Source: Oscillospiraceae bacterium | Lineage (GTDB): Bacteria > Bacillota > Clostridia > Oscillospirales > Acutalibacteraceae | Length of the DNA stretch: 64,000 nucleotides | Assembly (NCBI GenBank): GCA_910574935.1 | Contig: CAJTCU010000002.1 | Coordinates: 248,001 to 312,000, forward strand | Reading direction: 5' to 3' | In this document: positions 1 through 8,047 of the stretch, one piece after another | Layout: each line of letters begins with the position of its first letter | Numbering within the stretch: position 1 is the stretch's first letter | Translations under genes and position numbers: made by a program | The notes under the pieces: model-generated | Database searches by the model: none | What the model was told of the DNA's origin: nothing | Seen by the model: only the letters and a program-made list of their open reading frames with translations

Positions 1-463
1 CCGCCAGATTCAAGAACTGGTCGAAGGGGTCCGTGTCTGGGTGGAAAGCCAGTTTTTCCACCGCCTCGGCGGCAAGCCGTTTCAGCTCCCGCTGGGACTC
101 CTTCAGGGCGCGCTCCTGGCTGTGCTCCGCCTGGGCCCGGGCCTGGGCTATGATATGCTGGGCCTGCTCCTTTGCCTGGGCCAGCTGGGCCTCGGCAGAT
201 TCCTGCACAGCCAGCTGGGCCTTTTGCCGGGCCTGGCGCACCTCTTCGTCGGCCTGGTCCAGCTTCTGCTGGTACTTGGTCTTAATCTCCTCGGCGGCTT
301 CCAGCTTGGTGGCGGCCTGCTGCTCCAGCTCGCGGTAGTGGTCCTCCCGCTTTTGCATAAAGCTTTTTACAGGCTTGAAGAGCAGAAAGTACAGCCCGCC
401 CACCAAAATAGCCAGGTTCATCCAGTGCAGCAGAATCTGCTGCCAATCAATATTCAGAGGCAT
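1..463 (-). CDS. atpF: ATP synthase F0 subunit b (AtpF), 3' end cut by window edge
   Basis: Peripheral-stalk subunit b of the F1F0 ATP synthase. The minus-strand reading frame begins with ATG at 463 (MPLNIDWQQILLHWMN...), gives one N-terminal hydrophobic segment (about residues 8-27), then a long charged, Ala/Gln/Glu-rich coiled coil (KREDHYRELEQQ onward), which is the typical b-subunit layout. About 154 residues are visible before the frame runs off the left edge, so the C-terminus is missing. An AAAGGCGG ribosome binding site precedes the start. It follows atpE by 14 bases in the order atpB-atpE-atpF, the standard F0 order. The family call rests on context plus helix architecture, because b subunits have weak sequence conservation. 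Confidence 0.9.
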   Translation of the reverse strand, partial: MPLNIDWQQILLHWMNLAILVGGLYFLLFKPVKSFMQKREDHYRELEQQAATKLEAAEEIKTKYQQKLDQADEEVRQARQKAQLAVQESAEAQLAQAKEQAQHIIAQARAQAEHSQERALKESQRELKRLAAEAVEKLAFHPDTDPFDQFLNLA

Positions 464-477
464 ATCTACACCCGCCT

Positions 478-846
478 TTATAGTACGAAAATAATGAGGA
501 TGACCACCAGCAGGGCGTAAATAATGGCGGTCTCAATAAACACCAGGCCCAGCATCATGGTGGTACGGATCTTGCCCTCTGCTTCGGGCTGGCGGGCAAT
601 GCTCTCCGAGGCCTTGGCAGTAGCCAGGCCCATGCCCACCCCGCCGCCGGCCGCGGCAATACCCACGGCAATGGCGGCGGCCAGCGCCTTCAGGCCAATG
701 GTGTTTCCGGCCTCCTCGGCGGCCTCTTCAGCGGCCGGGGCCTGGTCGGACCCGGCGGCTAGGGCGGGCACGCCCAGGGCGAACAGGATGGACAGCGCCA
801 AAATAATAGCGCAGAGAATTCTTCTATGGCGAAAAAGTTTTTTCAT
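478..846 (-). CDS. atpE: ATP synthase F0 subunit c with N-terminal signal-like extension
   Basis: Ring-forming proteolipid c subunit. The core (about residues 48-122) has the two-helix hairpin: a Gly/Ala-rich helix with GGGVGMGLATAK, the polar loop ARQPEAEG and a second helix with the ion-binding carboxylate in GLVFIETAIIYAL. The start at 846 (MKKLFRHRR...) was chosen because an AAAGGAAG site lies upstream; a longer frame to 900 lacks support. Unusually, the core is preceded by about 45 residues that look like a cleavable signal peptide (basic start, hydrophobic stretch, ALAAG) and an acidic Ala/Glu linker, giving 122 aa instead of the usual 70-90. The first-helix position that is Gln in sodium-dependent rings is Met here, which hints at proton coupling (inference). 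Confidence 0.93.
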   Translation of the reverse strand: MKKLFRHRRILCAIILALSILFALGVPALAAGSDQAPAAEEAAEEAGNTIGLKALAAAIAVGIAAAGGGVGMGLATAKASESIARQPEAEGKIRTTMMLGLVFIETAIIYALLVVILIIFVL

Positions 847-941
847 GAGAGGATGCTTCCTTTCCAGTGAAATTTGTGAGAATATCCATGGTATAATCAA
901 ATCCAGTTTTTAGGATCTCGCCTGTCAAGGCAAGGAAATCT

Positions 942-1769
942 TTACTGTCCGCCGGCCTGGCCCTTCTTGGCCTTAGGATGGGCGGGCTCACTGACCTCGC
1001 CGTAATACAGCGCGGTCAGCATGGTGAGCACGTAGGTCTGAATAAGAGCATGCAAAAGGGTGAACAGCACCCCCACCACCACCGGCAGCACAAAGCTGAG
1101 GGTGACAAAATAATACACAAGCTCTGTCACCAGCAAACCGCTGAGCAACGCGCCAAATAGGCGGAAGCTCATGGAAATGGGCAGGGAGAATTCCTTTAGG
1201 GTTTTGCCAATGCCCTTTACCCCGTTGCCCGCCACACCCCCGGAGAGGATGATCAGGTACGAGAGCACCCCCAGGGCAATGGCGGCGTTTACGTCTGACA
1301 AGGGCGCGGGCAGGGTAATGGCATGGCCCGCCGTGGTAGTGGCCTGAATGCCCAAGAGCTCAAACAGGGTACCCACAAAGATGTATGCCCCAACCCCAAA
1401 AATATAGGCCCCCAAAAAGCCGTTGCGATGGGGGCTGTTTGTTTTGGCCATATGGTCGAACAACCCCACCGCCTCTTCCAGCGCCAGCTGGAACTTTCCC
1501 GGCGCCAGCCGGAACCTTGGGATAACGAAGATTCGGATACACGCGGCGGCCGCCAGCAAAATGGCCGTTACGGTAAAAGCGGAGATTAACCCTGGGTTCA
1601 CGGCTTTTCCGCCCAAAAAGTGGATCTGGTTGGTATTGTGCAGCACGGCGTCCCGCATAGCCTCCTGCACGCTTTCAGACCGGCTGCCGGTACCCACCGC
1701 CACCGAGCCCACAAGCAAAAGCAAAACCACCGCAAGCCACAGAACCAAACCTTTTTTGTGTTGCTTCAT
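942..1769 (-). CDS. atpB: ATP synthase F0 subunit a
   Basis: Stator subunit a that carries ions to the c ring. Several membrane helices are visible. The essential helix-4 arginine is present in the motif SFRLFGALLSG, and the last helices contain LLHALIQTYVLTMLTALYYGEV, typical of the family. The start at 1769 (MKQHKK) is preferred over 1790 because the upstream ATGGAGGAAAGG is itself the ribosome binding site. The first about 30 residues form an additional hydrophobic, signal-like segment. It is the first gene of the atp operon here; no atpI precedes it. A sigma-A promoter lies at 1901-1929. Confidence 0.95.
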   Translation of the reverse strand: MKQHKKGLVLWLAVVLLLLVGSVAVGTGSRSESVQEAMRDAVLHNTNQIHFLGGKAVNPGLISAFTVTAILLAAAACIRIFVIPRFRLAPGKFQLALEEAVGLFDHMAKTNSPHRNGFLGAYIFGVGAYIFVGTLFELLGIQATTTAGHAITLPAPLSDVNAAIALGVLSYLIILSGGVAGNGVKGIGKTLKEFSLPISMSFRLFGALLSGLLVTELVYYFVTLSFVLPVVVGVLFTLLHALIQTYVLTMLTALYYGEVSEPAHPKAKKGQAGGQ

Positions 1770-1900
1770 CGCGCACTTCCTTTCCTCCATAAAAATTATA
1801 AAATGCTTCTGACGGTGTTCGAACCCGCATTCAAAACCGGAAACCGCAGGAGCAAAAACATTTCTCGGTTGTGAATACAGGTTCTATCAACATCATGCAG

Positions 1901-1929
1901 ATTATAGCAATTTTCATGGGCAATGTCAA
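1901..1929 (-). promoter_or_regulatory. Sigma-A promoter of the atp operon
   Basis: Read on the minus strand: TTGACA (1929-1924), 17-base spacer, TATAAT (1906-1901). Both hexamers match consensus exactly. The transcript would have an untranslated leader of about 125 bases before atpB. Confidence 0.85.
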
Positions 1930-2008
1930 GTTCGCCGGGGTAAAGGAGGACGGTGAAAAATTCACAATTTATATATATTTTGACAAAACTCCAGGGTTAC
2001 CCTTTGGC

Positions 2009-2037
2009 AAAAAAGCGGCTCCAAGGGGCCGCTTTTT
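2009..2037 (-). terminator. Intrinsic terminator after the YitT-family gene
   Basis: GC-rich stem (GCGGC...GCCGC core, 2015-2032) flanked by A and T runs, placed directly after the stop codon of the minus-strand gene. The A/T symmetry could also let it work on the other strand. Confidence 0.8.
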
Positions 2038-2946
2038 CTATGAATTTTCCTTGCTGCCATGGAACAGGTCCGCCACCTCACTAATAGTTACATAGGCGTT
2101 TTTATCAATATGTTTCACAGCGTTTTTTAGCTTTACTACCTGGAACTGATTCACCACCACATAGAGGATGGTCCTTGGCTGGTCCGAGTAAAACCCGTGG
2201 GCGTCTATCAAGGTAACGCCTGTGCCAAACTCTTCTGAAATGGATTTCGCGATCTCCTGGGGCTGGGTGGTAATAATCATGGCCGACTTAGAGCTATCCA
2301 GACCGTCCACAATAAAATCCACGGTTTTTGAGCCCGCCGCATAGGTGACAATGGAGTAAAGGGGCAGAATCCAGCTGTCCACAGCAATACCGCAGACAAT
2401 GTACAAGACCACGTTATAGATCAGTACAAAGGTACCTACCGAAAGGCCCAGCCCCTTGGCAAAGATCACTGCCACTACCTCGATACCATCCATGGCTCCC
2501 CCAAACCGGATGGCCAGACCGCTGCCAATGCCGGAGATTATTCCGCCGAACAGGGCGCACAAAAACAGATCGGTGCCAGCCAAAGGCGACGCAAACCGAA
2601 CATCCACAGGAAACACGTCTGTTATTAACCAGGCAAATACCGCGTACACCGACACCGTGAAAATGGCGTACACTGAAAAAACCGCCCCCTGCTTTTTTAG
2701 GCCGTAAAGGAACAGGGGCACGTTAAGCACAATGAGGAAAAAGGAGAGGGAGAGATATTCCGGGGTCAGTTGAGAGAGCAGGATGGACGTGCCGGAAATC
2801 CCGCTGTCATACAGCTGCACTGGCGCGATAAAAATGGTGACTCCAATGGCGTTCACCACCCCCGCCAGGAACAGAAAAACAAAGTTCAGGGGCTCCATCT
2901 GGCCCAGCAGGGCTGCCGTCCGGCCTCTTAACTTAACCAATTCCAT
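2038..2946 (-). CDS. YitT family membrane protein (DUF161 + DUF2179)
   Basis: Predicted integral membrane protein of 302 aa. About five or six hydrophobic segments span residues 20-215 (for example NFVFLFLAGVVNAIGVTIF and LFLCALFGGIISGIGSGLAI), with the conserved RFGGAMDGIEV motif of the family near residue 148. A soluble C-terminal domain follows (about 225-300; AMIITTQPQEIAKSISEEFGTGVTLIDAHG), matching DUF2179. The biochemical function of YitT proteins is not established; transport has been suggested. It stands alone, with its own promoter-like hexamers upstream (TTGCGC, 17 bases, TATACT on the minus strand near 2980-3015) and a terminator directly after it. Confidence 0.85.
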   Translation of the reverse strand: MELVKLRGRTAALLGQMEPLNFVFLFLAGVVNAIGVTIFIAPVQLYDSGISGTSILLSQLTPEYLSLSFFLIVLNVPLFLYGLKKQGAVFSVYAIFTVSVYAVFAWLITDVFPVDVRFASPLAGTDLFLCALFGGIISGIGSGLAIRFGGAMDGIEVVAVIFAKGLGLSVGTFVLIYNVVLYIVCGIAVDSWILPLYSIVTYAAGSKTVDFIVDGLDSSKSAMIITTQPQEIAKSISEEFGTGVTLIDAHGFYSDQPRTILYVVVNQFQVVKLKNAVKHIDKNAYVTISEVADLFHGSKENS

Positions 2947-3063
2947 GCACTTCCCTATCAGTGAGATAACTTTATTTTTAGTATACCATAATCTTCCTAA
3001 AGGCGCAAGGAGAATTTTGGCGGGAGGAAGCCGACCACAGGCTCTTCTCCTCCCAAAAAAGAA

Positions 3064-3097
3064 ACCCTAGAGTCTGTTTTAAAACAGGCTCTAGGGT
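3064..3097 (-). terminator. Terminator of the alpha-xylosidase gene
   Basis: Near-perfect inverted repeat ACCCTAGAG-CTGTTTT / AAAACAG-CTCTAGGGT. On the minus strand it is followed by TTTCTTTTTT. It lies 25 bases after the stop codon of the GH31 gene. Confidence 0.85.
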
Positions 3098-3122
3098 CCG
3101 GGTTCTTTTCAGCTAGAAGCTT

Positions 3123-5435
3123 TTAAACTGTGAAAGTCACATCTCCCAGGCTGGGATCTACCTTTAGCAGCAAGCCCAGCTCTCCAGGCTCTGCCTGGGC
3201 GCCATTTAGATCCTGTACGCTCTCCAGGTTCCGCAGCAGTACCTGCAGGCCCGCCGCTTTGCCCTCAAAGCGCAGGGTAACCTTACCGCCCTGGTTCTTG
3301 GCGGTTACAGTGAGGAACTTCTCCCCCTTCATGTCCACCACGTCGGCCTTGGCCTCTCCCGTCAGCTGGAACAGGTGCAAGGTCAAGCCATCGCTGTAGT
3401 CGTATTCCACATCCTGGTCATTGCCTCCAAAGGGGATGATGCTGTTCTCCCGGGCCATTAGGGGCAGGCTCATAAAGTCGTGGACCTCATGCAGCCAACG
3501 GCCGCCTTCTACCACTTGGTTGCTAAGGATGTTGGTCCACTTGCCCGCGGGCAGGTAATAGTCCACATCCCCCTCTTTGCTGAACACCGGGGCCACCAGC
3601 AGTCTCTCGCCCAGCATGTACTGGCGGTCCAGGCTGTCGCAGGGAATGTCCTCCGGGAACTCCAGCAGCATGGCCCGCATCATGGGCACGCCTGTGGTAT
3701 TGGTTTCTACAGCGCTGGTATACAGGTAGGGCATTAGAGAACACTTCAGGTTGGTGAACTTGCGCACCACGTCCACGGACTCTTCGTCAAACAGCCACGG
3801 CACCCGGTAAGAGCCGCCCCCGTGCAGCCGGGAATGGGTAGAGAGCAGCCCAAAGGCCGCCCAACGCTTGTACACGTCGGCGGGCGCGGTGCCCTCGAAG
3901 CCGCTGATGTCGTGGCTCCAGAAACCAAAGCCCGAGAGGCACAGGGAAAGCCCCGCCCGTAGGCTCTCGCTCATGGAGAGGTAGTTGGAGGAGCAGTCGC
4001 CGCCCCAGTGTACCGGGAACTTCTGTCCCCCGGCGGTGGCGCTGCGGGCGAACAGGCAGGCCTCGTTATGGCCCTTATACTCCTCCAAAAGCTCGAACAC
4101 GCACTTGTTATACAGATAGGTGTAATAGTTGTGCATCAGCACCGGGTCGCTGCCGTCGTAGTAGACGCAGTCCGTGGGAATACGCTCGCCGAAGTCGGTC
4201 TTAAAGCAGTCTACGCCCATCTCCAGCAGAGCCCGCAGCTTTCCCTGGTACCACTTCCAGGCGGCAGGGTTGGTAAAGTCCACCAGGCCCATGCCCGCCT
4301 GCCACAGGTCCCACTGCCACACATCGCCGTTGGGGCGCTTGAGCAGGTAGCCCTGCTCCATGGCCTCCTTGAACAGCGGCGACTTCTGGCCAATATAGGA
4401 GTTGATCCACACGCAGATTTTCAGCCCCCGCTCCTTTAGGCGCTTCAGCATCCCCGGGGCGTCCTTGAACATCTTGGGGTCGAACTTAAAGTTGCACCAC
4501 TCGTTTTCCGCCATCCAGTAGCAGTCAAAGTGGAACACATGCAGGGGCAGCTTCCGCTCCTCCATGCCGCCTACAAACTCATTGACCGTCTCCTCATCAT
4601 AATTGGTGGTAAAAGAAGTGGAAAGCCACAAACCAAAGGTCCAGGCTGGGGGCAGGGCAGGACGGCCGGTCAGGGCGGTGTAGTTGGAAAGCACGGTCTT
4701 GGCGTCGCCTCCGCCAATAACCATAAAGTCCAGGCACTCGCCAGGCACCGAGAACTGAGCCCTGGTCACCACCTCGGAGCAGAGCTCATAGCTGACCTCC
4801 GCGCTGGAATTGACAAACACGCCATAACCCCGATTGGTCAGGTAGAAGGGGATGTTCTTGTACGCAATCTCCGAACAGGTTCCGCCGTCCTCCTGCCACA
4901 TATCCACAATCTGGCCGTTCTTCACAAAGGGCGTGAAGCGCTCGCCCAGGCCGTAGATTTTCTCGCCAATGGAGAGGTCCAGCTGGGCCCGCATATAGGG
5001 GCCCTGGGGGGTGCTCATGTAACTGATCATAGCATGGCCAAACCGGTCGCCCACCCGGGTTAGGGGCTTACCCTCGTAAAAATACTGGAAGCTGGCGGGG
5101 TTCAGGGTAATTTTCAGCTGGGTTTTACCGCTGGTAACGGTAAGCCCGCCCTCCCACTCCTCCACTTCCAGGGGGAGTTCTTCCATATCCAGCTCAAACT
5201 GGGGGACCTTTTTGGCCCCGCCCATAAAATGCCAAGCCTGGGTTCGGATAATGTCCGCCCGGGGGGAGCTAATAAACATTTCCAGCACAGGCCCGCCCAT
5301 GCCCCGCATGTCTTGGGGATAAGGCACGCTATACAGATACAGCCGGCTGCCCTCTACCCGGGCTTCGCGAATTTGGACACAGTCATAATTATCCACGCCA
5401 GGCATGTTCAGCCAATAACCTTTGGTAAATTTCAT
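3123..5435 (-). CDS. yicI: GH31 alpha-xylosidase (YicI type)
   Basis: Releases alpha-linked xylose from the ends of xyloglucan-type oligosaccharides such as isoprimeverose. At 770 aa it matches the length of Escherichia coli YicI. Catalytic motifs are intact: the nucleophile Asp in CFKTDFGERIP (about residue 411) and the acid/base Asp in VHWGGDCSSNY (about residue 479). The substrate-pocket segment WLSTSFTTNYDEETVNEF and the N-terminal beta domain with YGLGERFTPFVKNGQ are also typical. No signal peptide, so it acts on imported oligosaccharides. AGAAAGGAAC precedes the ATG. It is a single-gene unit with its own terminator; a TATAAT box lies near 5502-5507 on the minus strand with no strong -35. 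Confidence 0.93.
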   Translation of the reverse strand: MKFTKGYWLNMPGVDNYDCVQIREARVEGSRLYLYSVPYPQDMRGMGGPVLEMFISSPRADIIRTQAWHFMGGAKKVPQFELDMEELPLEVEEWEGGLTVTSGKTQLKITLNPASFQYFYEGKPLTRVGDRFGHAMISYMSTPQGPYMRAQLDLSIGEKIYGLGERFTPFVKNGQIVDMWQEDGGTCSEIAYKNIPFYLTNRGYGVFVNSSAEVSYELCSEVVTRAQFSVPGECLDFMVIGGGDAKTVLSNYTALTGRPALPPAWTFGLWLSTSFTTNYDEETVNEFVGGMEERKLPLHVFHFDCYWMAENEWCNFKFDPKMFKDAPGMLKRLKERGLKICVWINSYIGQKSPLFKEAMEQGYLLKRPNGDVWQWDLWQAGMGLVDFTNPAAWKWYQGKLRALLEMGVDCFKTDFGERIPTDCVYYDGSDPVLMHNYYTYLYNKCVFELLEEYKGHNEACLFARSATAGGQKFPVHWGGDCSSNYLSMSESLRAGLSLCLSGFGFWSHDISGFEGTAPADVYKRWAAFGLLSTHSRLHGGGSYRVPWLFDEESVDVVRKFTNLKCSLMPYLYTSAVETNTTGVPMMRAMLLEFPEDIPCDSLDRQYMLGERLLVAPVFSKEGDVDYYLPAGKWTNILSNQVVEGGRWLHEVHDFMSLPLMARENSIIPFGGNDQDVEYDYSDGLTLHLFQLTGEAKADVVDMKGEKFLTVTAKNQGGKVTLRFEGKAAGLQVLLRNLESVQDLNGAQAEPGELGLLLKVDPSLGDVTFTV

Positions 5436-5709
5436 TTTTAAGTTCCTTTCTGTTAAAAAACTTTATCGCTTTCGCTGGCAAGAACTGATTACTGACATTA
5501 TACCATTCCTATTTGCAAAAAGGAAGAGAAAACAGGAAATTTCCCAATTTTTTATTTTGCTTTTGAGGCTCCGGCTGAAACGGTGGGGCAAGAGAAAACT
5601 TTGCCTTTTGCCGCATCCAAAAACAACGCGTACAGGCAGATTATCCGCCCAATTTTCATATATATTTAGCGAAATCCCGCCAAACACGAAGCAAAAGGAG
5701 TGGACAGAC

Positions 5710-6399
5710 ATGTTTTTCGCCAACTTAATCGACCTTTTCTCCCATATCTTTTACCTGCTGCTCCACGTTACCGGCACGGGCAGCTTTCCCCGGGCCCTCT
5801 CCTCCAGCCGGGAAAAGGCTTGTCTAGAAGAGTTTTCCCGGGGCAGCCAGGCCGCCCGCCGGGAACTGATTGAGCACAACCTGCGGCTGGTGGCCCATAT
5901 TGTAAAGAAGTACTATGTCAACGGCAACGACCAGGAGGATTTAATTTCTGTGGGCACCATTGGACTTATCAAGGCTGTGGATACTTTTGACCCTCATAAA
6001 GGGATCCGGCTTTCCAGTTATGCTTCTAAGTGTATTGAAAATGAAATCCTTATGTTCTTCCGCACTGGTAAAAAGTCCGCCCAGGATGTGTCCATTAACG
6101 AGCCTATTGACACAGACAAGGACGGCAATGCCCTGACCCTGATGGACACGATGGCCACGGATGACACGATGATCGACGACATAGACACCCGCATGAAGTC
6201 CCGCCGCCTTTACGACTACCTCCCCTCTTTAGAGCCCCGGGAGCGCAGCGTGATCTGCATGCGCTACGGCCTAGGAGGCCGCAAGCCTCTGCCCCAGCGG
6301 GAGGTGGCGGATAAACTGAAGATTTCCCGCTCTTATGTGTCCCGCATTGAGAAGCGGGCCCTGGAAAAGCTCCGGCTGCAATTTGAGCAGGAAGGGTAG
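5710..6399 (+). CDS. sigK: Sporulation sigma factor sigma-K (pro-sigma-K)
   Basis: Late mother-cell RNA polymerase sigma factor, 229 aa. The N-terminus (MFFANLIDLFSHIFYLLLHVTG, then FPRALSSSREK) has the hydrophobic pro-sequence that SpoIVFB removes in Bacillus, followed by region 2 (LIEHNLRLVAHIVKKYY, EDLISVGTIGLIKAVDTFD, YASKCIENEILM) and region 4 (LEPRERSVICMRYGL, ISRSYVSRIEKRALEKL). The start at 5710 follows AAAGGAG; the open frame extends upstream to 5422 without support. The gene is uninterrupted: no skin-like insertion element as in Bacillus subtilis. It shows the host can form endospores. The leader holds an AT-rich CATATATA-type element near 5660, but no promoter can be called with confidence. 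Confidence 0.95.
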   Translation: MFFANLIDLFSHIFYLLLHVTGTGSFPRALSSSREKACLEEFSRGSQAARRELIEHNLRLVAHIVKKYYVNGNDQEDLISVGTIGLIKAVDTFDPHKGIRLSSYASKCIENEILMFFRTGKKSAQDVSINEPIDTDKDGNALTLMDTMATDDTMIDDIDTRMKSRRLYDYLPSLEPRERSVICMRYGLGGRKPLPQREVADKLKISRSYVSRIEKRALEKLRLQFEQEG

Positions 6400-6437
6400 A
6401 CAATTCCCCCATTCTATGCTACACTGTAGACACAGTG
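6397..6437 (+). promoter_or_regulatory. Promoter and candidate operator of the araD-like operon
   Basis: TAGACA (6397-6402), 17-base spacer, TACACT (6420-6425). The -35 hexamer overlaps the sigK stop codon. A perfect inverted repeat CACTGT-AGAC-ACAGTG (6422-6437) overlaps the -10 and start-site region, the usual position for a repressor site. The regulator is unknown. Confidence 0.55.
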
Positions 6438-6477
6438 AACACAAAAACGAAGGAATCCCCACTTTAAGGAGGATATT

Positions 6478-7206
6478 ATGCTGGAAGAACTGAAAAAGAA
6501 AGTCTGCGACGCAAATTTGATGCTGCCCAAATATGGACTGGTAACCTTTACCTGGGGCAATGTGTCCGGCATTGACCGGGAAAAAGGGCTAATGGTTATC
6601 AAGCCCTCTGGGGTCGAGTATGACGGCATGTCTCCTGAGGACATGGTCGTAGTGGACCTCCATTCCGGAGAGCGCGTGGAGGGCAAATGGAAGCCCTCCA
6701 GCGACACGGACACCCACCTGGCCCTGTACCGGGCTTTTCCAAACGTCGGCGGCATTGTGCACACCCACAGCCGGTGGGCCACCACCTTTGCCCAGGCAGG
6801 GCTCTCTATTCCCGCTATGGGCACCACCCAGGGGGACTATTTCTACGGCGACATCCCATGTACTCGCCGGATGACCTCCTGGGAGATTGGCGGCGCCTAT
6901 GAGATGGAGACCGGCTGCGTCATTGTAGAGACGTTCCGGGGTACGGACCCCATGACCATCCCCGGGGTGCTGGTACACAGCCATGGGCCCTTCGCCTGGG
7001 GTACAGACCCTGTAAACGCGGTTCACAACGCGGTGGTGATGGAAGAGGTGGCCTTTATGGATTGGCATACGAAAGTGTTGAATCCCCATGCCGGTCGGAT
7101 GCAGCAGGAGCTGCTGGATAAGCATTACCTGCGCAAACACGGAGAAAACGCCTATTACGGCCAGGACGCCCAACCCCAGGAAGCGAAGGAGCAAGCCCAT
7201 GATTAA
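6478..7206 (+). CDS. araD: L-ribulose-5-phosphate 4-epimerase family (AraD/UlaF)
   Basis: Class II aldolase-fold epimerase that interconverts L-ribulose 5-phosphate and D-xylulose 5-phosphate, feeding pentoses into the pentose phosphate pathway. At 242 aa it is close to AraD (231). Visible motifs are [46 protein letters not shown] (zinc-binding HTHS) and [12 protein letters not shown] (zinc-binding HSH). AAGGAGGATATT precedes the ATG. The stop overlaps the start of the next gene by eight bases, so the two are co-translated. Araf-specific GH127 nearby suits arabinose as the source, but UlaF (ascorbate route) cannot be excluded because the downstream gene resembles UlaE-type epimerases. Confidence 0.88.
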   Translation: MLEELKKKVCDANLMLPKYGLVTFTWGNVSGIDREKGLMVIKPSGVEYDGMSPEDMVVVDLHSGERVEGKWKPSSDTDTHLALYRAFPNVGGIVHTHSRWATTFAQAGLSIPAMGTTQGDYFYGDIPCTRRMTSWEIGGAYEMETGCVIVETFRGTDPMTIPGVLVHSHGPFAWGTDPVNAVHNAVVMEEVAFMDWHTKVLNPHAGRMQQELLDKHYLRKHGENAYYGQDAQPQEAKEQAHD

Positions 7207-7981
7207 ACTTGGCGTATGCACGGGCCTGGAGAACGCCCCTCTTTTGGCAAAGGCCGGTTTTGACTACATTGAGACTGCTCTAAATGCTCTGGCCGCCCTA
7301 AGCGAGGCGGACTTTGACCAAAGGAAACGCTCTCTGGCCCAAAGCGGCCTGTCTTGTGAAGCCGTAAACTGTATGCTGCCCGGGACCCTGGCTGTGGTAG
7401 GGCCCCAGGTAGACCGGGAACCGCTGACCAACTACCTAAAGCTGGCCTTTGCCCGGGCCCAGGCCCTGGGGGTAGAGCAGGTGGTGTTCGGTTCTGGAGG
7501 CAGCCGGGGTGTGCCGGCTGGAGCTTCCCACTGGCAGGCCTGGAAACAGCTGGCCGATTTTCTGTCTCTGGCCAGCCCCCTGGCGGCGGAACGCGGGCTG
7601 AAAATTGCCATAGAGCCCCTGTCCCGGCAGGAGTGCAACATCATTAACCACGTTTCCGAAGCCTTGGCTCTGGCCGCGCTTTTAGACCTGCCCCAAGTGG
7701 GGGTGCTGGGCGACACCTACCACATGGCCCAAAACGACGAGCCCCTAGGGGCCCTGGCTCAACCCGGCAGCCGCCTGTGGCACCTGCACATTGCCTGCCC
7801 TCAGGGCCGCGCTTTCCCCAAAGTTGGAGACCCGGCCCATCAGCGGGGAGAATATCAGAAGCTGTTCGCCATTTTAAAGGAGTCCGGCTACACCGGGCGG
7901 GTCAGCGTGGAAGGGAACAGCCAAGACTTTAATTCCGACATACAGGCCAGTTTTGCTCTTTTGGACCCGCTGCGGCGGTAA
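7199..7981 (+). CDS. Xylose-isomerase-like TIM-barrel sugar epimerase/isomerase
   Basis: 260-aa AP endonuclease 2/xylose isomerase-like TIM barrel, the fold of UlaE (L-xylulose-5-phosphate 3-epimerase) and of D-tagatose 3-epimerase. The four metal-binding positions can be placed: Glu in [11 protein letters not shown], Asp in VLGDTYHM, His in LWHLHIA and Glu in GRVSVEGN. The start at 7199 overlaps the araD stop; an open frame continues upstream only inside araD. The pairing with an AraD/UlaF homolog suggests a two-step isomerisation of a ketopentose phosphate. Substrate cannot be fixed from sequence. A hairpin terminator follows at 8011-8043. Confidence 0.8.
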   Translation: MIKLGVCTGLENAPLLAKAGFDYIETALNALAALSEADFDQRKRSLAQSGLSCEAVNCMLPGTLAVVGPQVDREPLTNYLKLAFARAQALGVEQVVFGSGGSRGVPAGASHWQAWKQLADFLSLASPLAAERGLKIAIEPLSRQECNIINHVSEALALAALLDLPQVGVLGDTYHMAQNDEPLGALAQPGSRLWHLHIACPQGRAFPKVGDPAHQRGEYQKLFAILKESGYTGRVSVEGNSQDFNSDIQASFALLDPLRR

Positions 7982-8010
7982 TGGCCTAGAACGTCCCAAG
8001 GGAATATAAG

Positions 8011-8043
8011 AGGGAGACCGGATTCACCCCGGCCTCCCTTTTT
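8011..8043 (+). terminator. Intrinsic terminator after the araD-like operon
   Basis: Stem AGGGAG-CCGG...CCGG-CTCCCT followed by a T run at 8039-8043. It lies between the convergent ends of the plus-strand epimerase gene and minus-strand kdgK. Confidence 0.8.
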
Positions 8044-8047
8044 ATAT

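Noticed and set aside
1806-1830. GTTCGAAC motif suggesting a tRNA T-arm
   Set aside because: The flanking stems do not pair and no acceptor or anticodon stem can be built; it lies in the leader of the atp operon.
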